A DNA stretch of 64,000 bases from positions 3,410,001-3,474,000 of the forward strand of contig NZ_JBIFNP010000001.1 in the NCBI RefSeq assembly GCF_043945595.1. Reading direction: 5' to 3'. A model generated the notes under the pieces. That model ran no database searches, was not told the DNA's origin, and saw only the letters and a list, made by a program, of their open reading frames with translations. Position 1 is the first letter of the stretch. Every line of letters begins with the position of its first letter. A program made the position numbers and the translations under genes. Source of the stretch: Paenibacillus_S sp043945595 (GTDB taxonomy: Bacteria > Bacillota > Bacilli > Paenibacillales > NBRC-103111). Below, in pieces: positions 19,298 to 28,346 of the stretch.

Positions 19298-20272
19298 TTA
19301 ATAAACCCCTTCCTCACCGAATTTTTTAGCCAGCGTGTTCGCCAGGAGGACAAGCACCAAACCGACGACAGACTTGAACAAGCCTACCGCTGCGCTGTAA
19401 CTGAACTGCCCCTGCCGGATCCCTGTCATGTACACGTAGGTATCATAAACCTCGCCGACCTCGCGGTTCGCCGCGTTCACCATCAGGAAGATTTGCTCGA
19501 AGCTGGTGTCGAGGAACTGCCCCAGACGCAGGATGAACAATATAATAATCGTGCTTCGGATGCCTGGCAGCGTAATATGCCACATTTGCTTCCAGCGGCC
19601 CGCTCCGTCCAGCTTCGCGGATTCATACAAGCTGACGTCCACACTGGCCAGCGCCGCCAAAAAGATAATCGTCCCCCATCCGGTTTCCTTCCAGATGACT
19701 TCGGCGGTAACCATGACCGGAAACCACGATTTGCTCAGTAAAAAGTTGATTTTCTCGAAGCCGAGCTGTGCGGCTATTTGATTGACCACACCTTCCTCGG
19801 TGCTGAAGAAAATGTACACGACACCGACGACAACCACCCACGATACAAAGTGGGGCACATAAATCAGCGTCTGCAAAAACCGCTTGTACACCTCGTTGCG
19901 CAGCTCGTTGAGCATCAAGGCGATGACGATCGGCAGCGGGAAAAAGAATACGATATTCAGCACCGCCAGGAATGAAGTGTTTCTCAGCAGAAGCCAAAAC
20001 TTCTCATCGGTAAAAAATCGTTCGAAATGCTCAAAGCCTACCCAATCGCTTCCGCTGATTCCGAGAAAGGGCTGGTAGTTCTGAAACGCGATCACGATCC
20101 CCCACATCGGCAAATATTTGAACAATAAGAAATAAATCAGTCCGGGCAGCAGCAGAATGTACAGCCACCTGTTCTTTAATATCCTGCTTAATCGCTCGGA
20201 TTTGACCTTGCTGCGTGAACTGCCTGAAGTGATGGTCTGATTCGTATTGCCCGATACTAGTGTCTTTCTCAA
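19298..20272 (-). CDS. ABC importer permease (LplB-like)
   Basis: A 324-residue integral membrane permease, first gene of the leftward locus. A basic N-terminus is followed by six helices, and the contact loop YESAKLDGAGRWKQMWHITL lies near residue 235. It pairs with the 18417 permease. Upstream (20273-20460) there is space for a promoter, but I see no clear one. Confidence 0.9.
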   Translation of the reverse strand: MRKTLVSGNTNQTITSGSSRSKVKSERLSRILKNRWLYILLLPGLIYFLLFKYLPMWGIVIAFQNYQPFLGISGSDWVGFEHFERFFTDEKFWLLLRNTSFLAVLNIVFFFPLPIVIALMLNELRNEVYKRFLQTLIYVPHFVSWVVVVGVVYIFFSTEEGVVNQIAAQLGFEKINFLLSKSWFPVMVTAEVIWKETGWGTIIFLAALASVDVSLYESAKLDGAGRWKQMWHITLPGIRSTIIILFILRLGQFLDTSFEQIFLMVNAANREVGEVYDTYVYMTGIRQGQFSYSAAVGLFKSVVGLVLVLLANTLAKKFGEEGVY

Positions 20273-20459
20273 CCTGCACGCCTCCCCAATTTCTCTTAGT
20301 GACTTGCCTCCAGCATAGGCTCCGCTGAAGGGTTCAGTCTATAATCAATTCGGCCCCGGCGCCTTATCCGCCCATAATCCGCGCGGCTGATTTATAATCA
20401 TTAGGGATCATCGGCTTAAAACCCTTGATATAGCACGATTTTGCAGCAGCGGAAGCAAT

Positions 20460-20482
20460 AAAATAACCCCACAAAGTGGGGC
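20460..20482 (-). terminator. Possible second terminator
   Basis: CCCCAC and GTGGGG form a short stem around AAA, followed on the minus strand by TTATTTTATT. It could catch read-through before the importer operon. Confidence 0.5.
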
Positions 20483-20543
20483 TTATGCTTCGAACCGGAC
20501 TCAGGTACTTTGCGGGGGCCCCGAAAACATATAAATTCATGTT

Positions 20544-20577
20544 AAAAAAGACAGCCTAAGTCAGTTTAGGCTGTCTT
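20544..20577 (-). terminator. Terminator of the 46-aa gene
   Basis: AAGACAGCCTAA and TTAGGCTGTCTT make a 12-base-pair stem followed by six T on the minus strand. Confidence 0.8.
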
Positions 20578-20659
20578 CATCACGGTATCATCGCCGTCTC
20601 GTCACGGTACTCTGCGGCCTGTTGGTGCAGTCGGCGCTTCTGTGTTTCTCGGCTACATG

Positions 20660-20800
20660 TTATTTATGACGGGGTGAATCGTCGCTTTCGCGAGGACTGT
20701 TCTGTGCAGGCTGAACCTCATGGTTCTTCAATACTTGATCCGCATAATTCGGATTGGTATTATATTTGTTTCCTTCATTCTTCTTCATTCCTTTAGGCAT
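20660..20800 (-). CDS. Small hydrophilic protein (46 aa)
   Basis: Begins MPKGMKKNEGNKYNTNPNYA and ends DDSPRHK; rich in Asn, Lys and Pro, likely unstructured. A near-ideal ribosome binding site (GGAGGTGA) lies six bases upstream and a strong terminator follows, so I regard it as real. Size and composition recall minor small acid-soluble spore proteins, but I cannot place it in a known family. Confidence 0.6.
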   Translation of the reverse strand: MPKGMKKNEGNKYNTNPNYADQVLKNHEVQPAQNSPRESDDSPRHK

Positions 20801-20942
20801 CCTCTTCACCTCCATCCCTCAAGATAGACTGCAAAGCCTATGCTCTGCAGGAAAAAGACTTCCCGTCCTTTCCCCACATTAGGATGGTACATGTCACCAG
20901 GAATCATACATATCCGGTAGAGGCGAAGCTGCCTGCAGCGAG

Positions 20943-20970
20943 GGACGCTGAAAAAGTCATCGCTGCGAGC
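20943..20970. repeat. Left-end fragment of the foldback repeat
   Basis: GACGCTGAAAAAGTCATCGC and TGCGAG match the left end of copy A. The fragment is cut off where full copy C begins, as if one element had inserted into another. Confidence 0.6.
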
Positions 20971-21141
20971 GAGGCCACTGAAAAAGGCATCGCTCCGAGT
21001 AAGAAACATTCTTCCGATCGCTGTTGTCCCTGGATTTCTTGGATTATATCCCGCTTGTAGCGGTTGAAATCCAAGGACAAAGGCGAACGCTTGCGCTTCT
21101 GCAAAACGATTCCGTACTCTCCGCTCGTTTTTCAGCGGCCT
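20971..21141. repeat. Foldback repeat, copy C (171 bp)
   Basis: Left end GAGGCCACTGAAAAA, right end TTTTTCAGCGGCC, with the TTGTCCCTGGATTTC / GAAATCCAAGGACAA arms and inner hairpin CCGCTTGTAGCGG. It lies past the 3' end of the efflux gene at 21173. Confidence 0.85.
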
Positions 21142-21172
21142 TTTGCGAGTACGGATCGTTCTTTTTCCAGGC

Positions 21173-22452
21173 CTAGGCTTCGGAAGTCCGTTTGCCTTGC
21201 TCCGCACCGCTTACCGTGCCGTTCGCGAGTGCCCGGTGCTGTCTGCGTATCAAGAAAATATAGCACAGCACGGAGCTGACAGAGGTTACCGCGATGAGTA
21301 TCCCCAGCGGGATCGCCGTACCGCCTCCCCCGATTCCGGCCAATGGCGACGTAACGGCCCCGAACAGCAGCGACAATACGCCGAGCAGCGCCGCTGCGCT
21401 CCCCGCCGTCTTCGCCTGGTTCTGCAGAGCGAGCGAAGAACTGGTCGGGCCTACGACCCCTACGCTTGCGACGATGAGAAAGAATGCCGGCCATACGCCC
21501 GCCATGCCAACGCCCGCCAGCAGCATAACGAGCAGAAGGATGCCGCCGGAGGCTGCAATGATATAGCCGCTCACCAGCAGCTTGATCTCGGGCACTCTGC
21601 CGACCAGCCGCCCGACAACCTGCGAAGCGATAACGAACCCAAGGCCGTTCACCGCAAAAACAAAGCTGTACATCTGCGGCGAGACGCCGAATACATTTTG
21701 CAGTACAAACGACGAACCTGATAAATATGCGAAGAGCGCCGCGGTAACAAACCCGGACGAGAGCGCGTAGCCCATAAATACCCGGTCCCGGAAAAGCGTT
21801 CCGAACGTAGACAACGTCGCACCCATGCCGGCCTTCGACCGGCGGTCGCACAGGCAGCGTCTCGCGCAGTCCGAGCAGAACTGCAAAGAACATCACGATG
21901 CCGACCAGACACAGGACGACAAACACGCCGCGCCAGGAAGTAAAGCGGAGCAGCTGGCCGCCAACGATAGGAGCGATAATCGGGCCGGCCCCGTTAACAA
22001 TCATTAGCAGCGTAAGGAATTTGGTCAAAGCCGTGCCTGAGAATAAATCCCGCACCACGGCTCTGGAAACGACCATGCCGGCCGCGCCGGAAAAGCCTTG
22101 AAGCGCGCGGAGCCCGATGAGCCACCAAATATTCGGGCTGAATGCGCATAGCAGCGAGCACAGCGCATACACGGCCAAGCCGAGCAGCATCGGAAGCCTT
22201 CTTCCCCGAACGTCGCTGATCGGAACTGGCCAATAATTGCCCTAAGATAAGACCGAGTAAATACAAGGTTAAGCTCAGCTGGACATTGGACTCCGTTGTG
22301 TGAAACTCGGCGACCACGGCGGGAAGCGCCGGTAAGTACATATCGATGGTCAGCGGTCCCATCATGGCGAGTGAGCCCAGTATAGCTACTAATACAGCTT
22401 TGGATGGTGCAGGTTTCGATGCGCCCAGCTGCCGGGCTTCTTCATTGCTCAT
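21173..22452 (-). pseudogene. Bcr/CflA-type drug efflux MFS, two frame breaks
   Basis: A drug-resistance transporter of about 400 residues read in three frames. The first frame (from 22452) has GPLTIDMYLPALP and GLILGQLLA. The second (around 22190-21850) has PISDVRGRRLPMLLGLAVYA and RALQGFSGAAG. The third (from about 21845 to 21173) has KAGMGATLSTFGTLFRDRVF and the last six helices. Joining the frames gives a normal Bcr/CflA protein with no missing helix. Each break fits one surplus base, at about 22222-22226 and 21838-21845. It stands alone between repeat copy C and a small gene. Either a pseudogene or an intact pump with two sequence errors. Confidence 0.8.
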
Positions 22453-22788
22453 TATGATATTTTCTCCTTTTCTGGCTGTGAACTTTATAGAAAGCTCCTG
22501 TTTATTTCAATGTCTCAACAGTACCATAGATTGCGGCATCGAAGAAGACCTGTATGCAATTTTCTATCGCATCCCGGTAGGTGAACATGCCAACAAGAGC
22601 TGCGGAAGCAGCTCCTTATCCGTTATCAGGACATGTTTATAGAGCGATCAGCTTAAGGGATTCGAAGGCCCATGCGGTCGGCGCACGCGCACCTATGAAG
22701 TCATAGAATGACTCCGTCTTGCCTGCCCGCATCGAGTCTTCCCCAATTGTTACCATTGATGGGCTTATACGTCGTGGCCAAAGCCTTT
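22453..22788. other. Intergenic region, nothing recognised
   Basis: Contains the efflux gene ribosome binding site (AGGAGAAAA, just above 22452). I see no other gene, RNA or hairpin of note. Confidence 0.4.
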
Positions 22789-22962
22789 TCAATTCCATCC
22801 TTTAGCCGTAACCGATTTCTTCGCGCTTGTGAAAAACCTGCCGAGCACACCCAATTCTTTTTTTTGCTTAAGCGTATGCTTGACCCCTTCCATCAACAGC
22901 TTGGACCTCAATTCGTCTCTCCGGTTCAATGTGTGCAGCCTCTCGATAAAATGCTTGTCCAT
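22789..22962 (-). CDS. Small basic protein (57 aa) ending in KGWN
   Basis: Begins MDKHFIERLHTLNRRDELRS; helical and basic, with the C-terminus KKSVTAKGWN. The start at 22962 is set by GGGAGG eight bases upstream; a longer ORF start at 23001 has no such site. It shares its final KGWN and basic tail with the small protein at 4389-4541. No family recognised. Confidence 0.55.
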   Translation of the reverse strand: MDKHFIERLHTLNRRDELRSKLLMEGVKHTLKQKKELGVLGRFFTSAKKSVTAKGWN

Positions 22963-23135
22963 CTGAATTCCCTCCCAATGGGTTAGTAAATAGAGAAGCA
23001 AAACCTCGGACTCCGACCTGTTTTTATTATAATCCCGCGCAGATTAAATGTTTGTCACATTGTAGATAAGAATTACACTTGTTTTGTCGACAATTCGGAC
23101 GATAAGCAGAAAGCGGATACGGCCGTTTTATTTAC

Positions 23136-23164
23136 TTGACCATCATGACGATTTGTATTATTAT
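23136..23164 (+). promoter_or_regulatory. Promoter of the fluoride-export gene
   Basis: TTGACC at 23136-23141 and TATTAT at 23159-23164 with a 17-base spacer, a sigma-A-type promoter about 10 bases before the riboswitch. Confidence 0.7.
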
Positions 23165-23180
23165 AAAAGAAATTGTGAAC

Positions 23181-23270
23181 AGGGCGATGGAGTTCGCCAT
23201 AACCGCCTTAGGGCTAATGACTCCTACCAGTGCAGCTTTGCTGTATACACTGGTAGGAGTCTATTTTTTT
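23181..23270 (+). promoter_or_regulatory. Fluoride riboswitch with terminator platform
   Basis: The aptamer (about 23182-23227) has the conserved pieces of the crcB motif: GGCGATGG, GTTCGCC, ATAACCGCC and GCTAATGACTCCTAC. It overlaps a terminator: GACTCCTACCAGTG (23219-23232) pairs with CACTGGTAGGAGTC (23248-23261), followed by seven T. When fluoride is bound the aptamer holds the CTCCTAC strand and prevents the terminator, so the downstream gene is expressed. The class is well established; the switching mode is read from the overlap. Confidence 0.93.
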
Positions 23271-23307
23271 GCCCGCATCACATGAAAAAACCAGACGACA
23301 GGAGAGA

Positions 23308-24654
23308 ATGTCAACGATGCTTCAATGGAAAAGAGCCGCTTTATGGGGCGAGAAAGTGCTTCACATGGCTTTGCTGGGCTTTTTGCTCAAGTGGATTATT
23401 TACGGGGGGCTTGTCGGGATCTTGTCGGGATCGGCTTCCGCGTTATTTTTGACGGGGCTCGATTTTGCAGGCGAACAACGGATGGACTCCCCCTGGCTGC
23501 TTTATTTATTGCCTTTGGGCGGAGCGTTGGTCAGCTTCTTGTATTTGAAGTACGGCAAAAATGCGGGCAAGGGAAACAATCTGATTATCGAGCAGATTCA
23601 ACAGGGGCAGGAAACGGCCCCTCTGCGCATGGCGCCGCTCGTCTTGTTCGGCACCTTCATAACCCACTTGTTCGGCGGGTCGGCTGGCCGGGAAGGCACT
23701 GCAGTCCAGATGGGCGGCAGCTTTGCCGAAGGCATCGGGCGGCTGCTCAAGGTCGATGAAGTCGACCGCAAGATACTGCTCATGTGCGGAATCAGCAGCG
23801 GCTTCGGATCGGTCTTCGGTACGCCGCTGGCCGGAACTATTTTCGGAATGGAAGTCATCGCCTTGGGGATGATGCGTTATCAAGCCCTGATTCCCTGCTT
23901 TATAGCTAGTTTAATAGGCAACGTAGTCACAACAGCTTGGGGCATCCATCATATCCATTACTCGATCGGCACGGTGCCTGCTCTCTCCGCCTCCGTCGTA
24001 GGAAAAGTCGTCCTCGCCTCCGTCGTATTCGGACTCGCCAGCATTTTATTTAGCGAGCTGACCCATTGGCTAAAAAAAATGTATACGAGATTGTTCAGCA
24101 ATCCCATGCTGAAAAGCTTTATCGGCGGCTTGGTTATTATTGCGCTTGTCTTTATCTTCGGTACGAGAGATTACTTGGGATTGAGTATCCCTCTGCTGCA
24201 AGAGGCATTCGAGCATCCTGTCGATCCGCTCGCTTTTCTATGGAAAACGCTCTTTACCGCGCTTACTCTCGGGGCCGGGTATCAGGGCGGTGAAGTGACC
24301 CCGCTCTTCGTTATCGGAGGCACGCTCGGCAACTCGCTCGCAGGACTGCTTCACCTGTCGGCCCCTTTTCTTGCCGCTTTGGGCTTAATCGGCGTATTCA
24401 GCGGAGCGACGAATACCCCTATCGCTTGCTTCGTAATGGGGATTGAATTGTTCGGCTCCGAAGGCATGATCTATTTCTTTATAGCCTGCGCAATCAGTTA
24501 TTTGTTCTCGGGTCATACGGGGATCTATACTTCGCAGCAAATCGGGGTATCGAAGTCCAAGCTGCATCCGGTTCCCGAACAGTCGACCTTGGCCTCCATC
24601 AGGCTGTTGCCTAAGACGAAGCCGGCCAAAAGCAAGGAGCTGCAGCAGCAGTAA
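23308..24654 (+). CDS. CLC-family fluoride/proton antiporter (CLC-F)
   Basis: A 448-residue membrane protein of the CLC family that exports fluoride. Visible family parts are GKGNNLIIEQI in place of the GSGIP chloride motif (as in the fluoride branch), the gating-Glu motif GREGTAVQMGGSFAEG, GMEVIALG, and YQGGEVTPLFVIGGTLGNSLA near the end. The start at 23308 is supported by AGGAGAG just upstream. The fluoride riboswitch directly ahead is strong independent evidence for a fluoride, not chloride, substrate. Confidence 0.92.
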   Translation: MSTMLQWKRAALWGEKVLHMALLGFLLKWIIYGGLVGILSGSASALFLTGLDFAGEQRMDSPWLLYLLPLGGALVSFLYLKYGKNAGKGNNLIIEQIQQGQETAPLRMAPLVLFGTFITHLFGGSAGREGTAVQMGGSFAEGIGRLLKVDEVDRKILLMCGISSGFGSVFGTPLAGTIFGMEVIALGMMRYQALIPCFIASLIGNVVTTAWGIHHIHYSIGTVPALSASVVGKVVLASVVFGLASILFSELTHWLKKMYTRLFSNPMLKSFIGGLVIIALVFIFGTRDYLGLSIPLLQEAFEHPVDPLAFLWKTLFTALTLGAGYQGGEVTPLFVIGGTLGNSLAGLLHLSAPFLAALGLIGVFSGATNTPIACFVMGIELFGSEGMIYFFIACAISYLFSGHTGIYTSQQIGVSKSKLHPVPEQSTLASIRLLPKTKPAKSKELQQQ

Positions 24655-24791
24655 GAGTAACGGCAGAGTCTCGCTCATCGAAAGAACATGTACAAGCTGC
24701 AGCAGTAATGATCGTTGAAATCCTTGGTCATTGGGTCCCGGTTCTGCAGATGCACTAATACGGGCCGTTGAATCCCTACCCTGCAGATACA

Positions 24792-25499
24792 TTAATCCCG
24801 TCCGCCGGTTTCCAGATCCCGCAGCTCAGATAAAGCCCGAGCCTTGTCCCTCCAGCATAACGGGGCAGCCTCGCGGCGATCGATCCAAATGGTTTGCAGT
24901 AGCCGGGTGATGCCAGTTACCTGGTCTTCCACCAGCACCTCATGGATTTCCGATACCTTGGCGGGTACTGTATGGTTCGATACTTGCTTGAACCGGTCTA
25001 GGGGCAGGAACATATCCGGACTTTTTTTGTAAGTACAAGCTGCTGGGAAACGGGGCGAACTGCCCGAATCGTATTTGGACAGCTTCACTGCGGCGCGATG
25101 CCCGGACAACAGAGCGTACGCATTCATTTCCAGCACCGCGAAGCTTTCATCGGGCTCTCTGCGCGCATAGGTTTCCATCATTTTTCGGCAATCCCTTAAG
25201 GTCGGCCATAAAAACACGTGCCGGTTCAAATAAGCGCGAAATTGCTCCTGCGTGGTGGACATGTCGATGACGATATCCGCGATTTTCAAATGAGCGTTTA
25301 ATGTAATCGGGTAAGCTTCGTATTGTACCTCCACAGCCTGGGGTCGGCGCTCGCCCGACGCGGCCTCCCGGTTGATCCGGTAGCTGGACAATAGAGCGTC
25401 AAGATGAGCCATCGCCGGTAAATTTCGAACCCTCGTAAAATGAAACAATGACTTTCTGCCCTTCGGTTTCGTTATGGCAGACACGATCTCGTCACTCAT
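24792..25499 (-). CDS. DUF7002 family protein
   Basis: A 235-residue cytoplasmic protein. SLFHFTRVRNLPAMAHLDAL at the N-terminus, HVFLWPTLRDCRKMMETYAR in the middle and LSKYDSGSSPRFPAACTYKK toward the end match the pattern I know for DUF7002. The N-terminal HFTRVRNL motif also resembles DarT-like ADP-ribosyltransferases, so an NAD-linked fold is possible. Start ATG at 25499 has AAGGAG upstream. It stands alone; no immunity or antitoxin gene is seen beside it. Confidence 0.6.
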   Translation of the reverse strand: MSDEIVSAITKPKGRKSLFHFTRVRNLPAMAHLDALLSSYRINREAASGERRPQAVEVQYEAYPITLNAHLKIADIVIDMSTTQEQFRAYLNRHVFLWPTLRDCRKMMETYARREPDESFAVLEMNAYALLSGHRAAVKLSKYDSGSSPRFPAACTYKKSPDMFLPLDRFKQVSNHTVPAKVSEIHEVLVEDQVTGITRLLQTIWIDRREAAPLCWRDKARALSELRDLETGGRD

Positions 25500-25519
25500 A
25501 ATTCAACTCCTTAACCTAA

Positions 25520-25560
25520 ATAAACAGAGAGTCAGGATGAACATCCGCTCTCTGTTTTTG
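25520..25560. terminator. Bidirectional terminator
   Basis: AACAGAGAG and CTCTCTGTT form the stem, with inner GGATG/CATCC pairing, and T-rich sequence on both sides. Leftward it would end the M23 peptidase transcript. Confidence 0.65.
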
Positions 25561-25835
25561 CATTGTGGATATAAAATTAAGACGAGATCGCATTAAGACC
25601 TCCAGGTCGTCCGGCACTTTCGCCTCGCCTTTGTCCGCGCCAAGGCAGACAAAACTTTCGCTTCTATCATTATGGACCGGACGGTGCCAGCCTATCCTTT
25701 GTCTAATAAAATGTTTACCATTTATGTTATGCGCTCGCACCTGCGTATCCCTCATGGGCCATCTTAGAGCTCGTCCGATCGCTGCGTCCCAAGTCGTGCC
25801 TGGGATTCTCGTACGTCGCGGCGCTCGCAGTTTCT
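25561..25835. other. Intergenic region, 275 bases
   Basis: Short ORFs exist on both strands but lack ribosome binding sites or recognisable products. Nothing is supported. Confidence 0.35.
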
Positions 25836-27224
25836 TTACTTATCCGTCCATTGGAACGGCGTCGTATTGAAAAACCGGTGCGGGTTGGCCGGCACATTAT
25901 GCACCCAGAACGTAAAATGCAGATGCGGCCCCGTGGAAAATCCCGTCGTTCCGACCAGGCCGATAATATCGCCGCGCTTCACTGCATCACCCGTTTTCAC
26001 GCGCAGCTCGGAAAGATGGGCATATTGTGAAAATAATCCCATACCATGGTCAATATAAATGGAATTGCCCGTCAAGTACAGGCTGTCCGCCAAAGCGACG
26101 ACGCCGTCATTGGCGGCCTTGATCGGAGTTCCTTGTTTGGCTGCCAGATCCAGCGCCAAATGCGAGCCGCTCAGCTTGCCGTTGACGTACCGCATATGAC
26201 CGTACGGCGTCGTCAGCGTTCCCTCAATCGGTTGCAGGAACGCAGCATTGTACAAAAATTCAGGCTGCGACCGGCTCCTAGCCTTATCAATCTTCGCTTG
26301 ATCGGCATCGATACGCTTCGTATCCTGCCTCATACTATCCAGCTCCTCCGTGACTTGGAGGTACTGCTTAGGAAAATTTTGCGCCGTCACCTTAAGCACC
26401 TGGTCGCCGATCGGATAGTCTCCCGGCTTAACGCCGGTAGCTACGGGCAGATAGGTATAATAGCCGGTGCCGGCAGGCTGCAGCTGATACGTCTTCCCCT
26501 GCCACTCCACCGAGCCCGGCTGACTGCGGCGCACAAGCACCGCATCGCCTTGGCTTACGGTTTTCGGCATCAAATGCCATTCGGATCGGAACGCCTCCAT
26601 CGCCTGTTCCGCTGAAGCGTACCGGGCCGCTTCCGCTCGTCTTTGCTGGATCAGCTGCTTCTCCTGCCGCACGGCCTCCTTCACCGTTTCGGCCGCCTCC
26701 GCCAGCCAAGTGACTCCCCCGTCAGTCGTCATCCAAAGCTGGCTGCCCGCCTCGCCATCATCCTGAACGAGCGCCCAGCCGAGCCGGTCGGTAATGAATT
26801 GGAACTGTTTAACGGGGTACGCCCGGGACTGGATTTGTATTTCGGAGATGACCTTCGCCTCCTGCAGCATTCGAAAGTCCGGTTCCTCCGTTACGGGCTG
26901 TTCCAATGCCGGAGGCGACTCGGCGGGCGACCAGGTCGCGCCTCCGTCTGCCGTTGTCATCAGACCGTCCTCGTAACGGATCCAGCCGCGCTCGAAATCC
27001 GTCATCGCAAATTCAAGCGCTTTTCTAAATTTCGGAGCCGGCGGCGGCTGCATTTCAGCCACAGACTGCGGGGCCGGATGCAAGGAAGCAGGCCAGCCTT
27101 TCCATAGGCCATACCCGGTCCCTACACAGAACGCTGCCGCAACAATACCGGACAGCACCCATTTGGAGCGTACGCCCGTTTTATTCGCCTTCCTCCCCGT
27201 ACTACGCTTCCGTGATTGTATCAT
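25836..27224 (-). CDS. Membrane-anchored M23 peptidase
   Basis: A 462-residue cell-wall peptidase-like protein. A basic N-terminus precedes one membrane helix (about residues 21-42). The extracellular part has two Asp-box/BNR-like repeats (TTADGGATW and TTDGGVTW). The C-terminal about 120 residues form an M23/LytM domain: HLALDLAAKQGTPIKAANDG with the zinc His and Asp, then GPHLHFTFWV with the HLH motif. All expected zinc ligands are present, so activity on peptidoglycan cross-links is likely. GGAGG lies upstream. The AIM24 gene ends 21 bases upstream, so the two probably share a transcript. Confidence 0.88.
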   Translation of the reverse strand: MIQSRKRSTGRKANKTGVRSKWVLSGIVAAAFCVGTGYGLWKGWPASLHPAPQSVAEMQPPPAPKFRKALEFAMTDFERGWIRYEDGLMTTADGGATWSPAESPPALEQPVTEEPDFRMLQEAKVISEIQIQSRAYPVKQFQFITDRLGWALVQDDGEAGSQLWMTTDGGVTWLAEAAETVKEAVRQEKQLIQQRRAEAARYASAEQAMEAFRSEWHLMPKTVSQGDAVLVRRSQPGSVEWQGKTYQLQPAGTGYYTYLPVATGVKPGDYPIGDQVLKVTAQNFPKQYLQVTEELDSMRQDTKRIDADQAKIDKARSRSQPEFLYNAAFLQPIEGTLTTPYGHMRYVNGKLSGSHLALDLAAKQGTPIKAANDGVVALADSLYLTGNSIYIDHGMGLFSQYAHLSELRVKTGDAVKRGDIIGLVGTTGFSTGPHLHFTFWVHNVPANPHRFFNTTPFQWTDK

Positions 27225-27245
27225 GCCCTTCCTCCGATAAGCTTG

Positions 27246-28064
27246 CTAAGTCGTTTTAGTATTGGACGAGCCGCCGGCTTTGATCAAGCTGCCCAATCGG
27301 TGCGCTTTTAGCTGCTCGTAGACCGATTGAGTCGGCGCCACCCATACCTCTCCGGTCCCGGTAAAGGTCTGCAAAAGCCCCTCACCGCTCGTTAAGGAGC
27401 CGAAGATCGACTTGCTGGATTTTTCCACGGTATATTGAATATTGCCTCTGCGCAGCAGCGCGAAATTCCCATCCACCTGCAGCTTTTCTTTGTTGAGCTG
27501 GATTTTGGTGATCTCATCGTCCGGAACCGGACTGGACAACACGCATAGGCCGCTGCCTGCAAGCTTGGTTTGAAATAAACCCTCGCCTCCGGCGATCGCC
27601 GAAGATAAGTTTTTCATCCGCTCCACACCGACCGAAATCGTGGATTCGCATGCGTAGAACATGCCTTTGTCGGCAACCAGCTGCTCATTCTTCAGGTCCA
27701 GCAGCAGATAGTGGCCGAAGCTAGGCTCCAGATAAATCTCTCCGCTGCCGCTGTAAACCGGCTTGAACATCGATTCCCCCGTCAAACTGCTGGAGATAAA
27801 TTTTTTGAGCATGCCTCCGACGCCGCCGGCATTATTCTGTACATCGATATGCCCTTTCATAAAATGGAGCGCCCCCGACTCCAGAAGCACGCTGCTGTTG
27901 TTAAGCGTCACCTTCACTTGTTTCAAGCGGCTGCCGCTCTGCTGCAGAAAATAAAGAATTTCCGAGCTGCCGATATCGTCGCTGCCCGCCAGCTGCTCAT
28001 AGCCCAGCACCTCGATTCGGGTGCGTTCGGTTTCCTTGCTCAACAGCACTTGAGTTTTACTCAT
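27246..28064 (-). CDS. AIM24 family protein
   Basis: A 272-residue beta-rich protein of the AIM24 (DUF124/TIGR00266) family. The Gly-rich pattern repeats through the protein (GGVGGMLKKFISSSLTGESM, AGGEGLFQTKLAGSGL, SGEGLLQTFTGTGEVWV), typical of the triple-repeat barrel. The start at 28064 is set by AAAGG; the upstream in-frame ATG at 28109 lacks a site. Bacterial AIM24 proteins have no settled biochemical role. Probably co-transcribed with the M23 peptidase. Confidence 0.85.
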   Translation of the reverse strand: MSKTQVLLSKETERTRIEVLGYEQLAGSDDIGSSEILYFLQQSGSRLKQVKVTLNNSSVLLESGALHFMKGHIDVQNNAGGVGGMLKKFISSSLTGESMFKPVYSGSGEIYLEPSFGHYLLLDLKNEQLVADKGMFYACESTISVGVERMKNLSSAIAGGEGLFQTKLAGSGLCVLSSPVPDDEITKIQLNKEKLQVDGNFALLRRGNIQYTVEKSSKSIFGSLTSGEGLLQTFTGTGEVWVAPTQSVYEQLKAHRLGSLIKAGGSSNTKTT

Positions 28065-28269
28065 CTGCCTTTCCCCTCTCCTGTTTCCTGTTCTATTGCC
28101 GCCCTTCATTCCTCCACGGCAAAAATCGAATCGATAATGATTGAAATTCCCCCTATGTATACAAAATGAAGAAATTGGTAAAAGTATACCCTTGCTCCTA
28201 AGAGCGGGTCAATACCTTTTTCCCCGCTCCGCCGAGCTTGCCGCCAAGCGCTTTTGCCACCGAATGCAA

Positions 28270-28298
28270 ATGAGCAGACTGCCGAAGCAGTTCTGCTC
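28270..28298 (-). terminator. Possible terminator of the glycosidase remnant
   Basis: GAGCAGA-ACTGC-TTCG-GCAGT-CTGCTC on the minus strand is a strong hairpin with a TTCG loop, followed by a weak T-rich stretch (ATTTGCATT). Confidence 0.45.
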
Positions 28299-28346
28299 AA
28301 AAGTATAACGTCTTCTTTTATCGCTTGCTGTCTGCCTGCGGCTTCT

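Larger units (their letters stand above)
20273..20659. other. Intergenic region between importer locus and small spore-size gene
   Basis: It holds two hairpins (20460-20482 and 20544-20577, given separately) and a GC-rich palindrome near 20514-20522 (GGGGGCCCC). No coding sequence is supported. Confidence 0.4.

Noticed and set aside
25516..25755. Possible small minus-strand gene between DUF7002 and M23 genes
   Set aside because: No site upstream, no recognisable product, and it includes the terminator hairpin.
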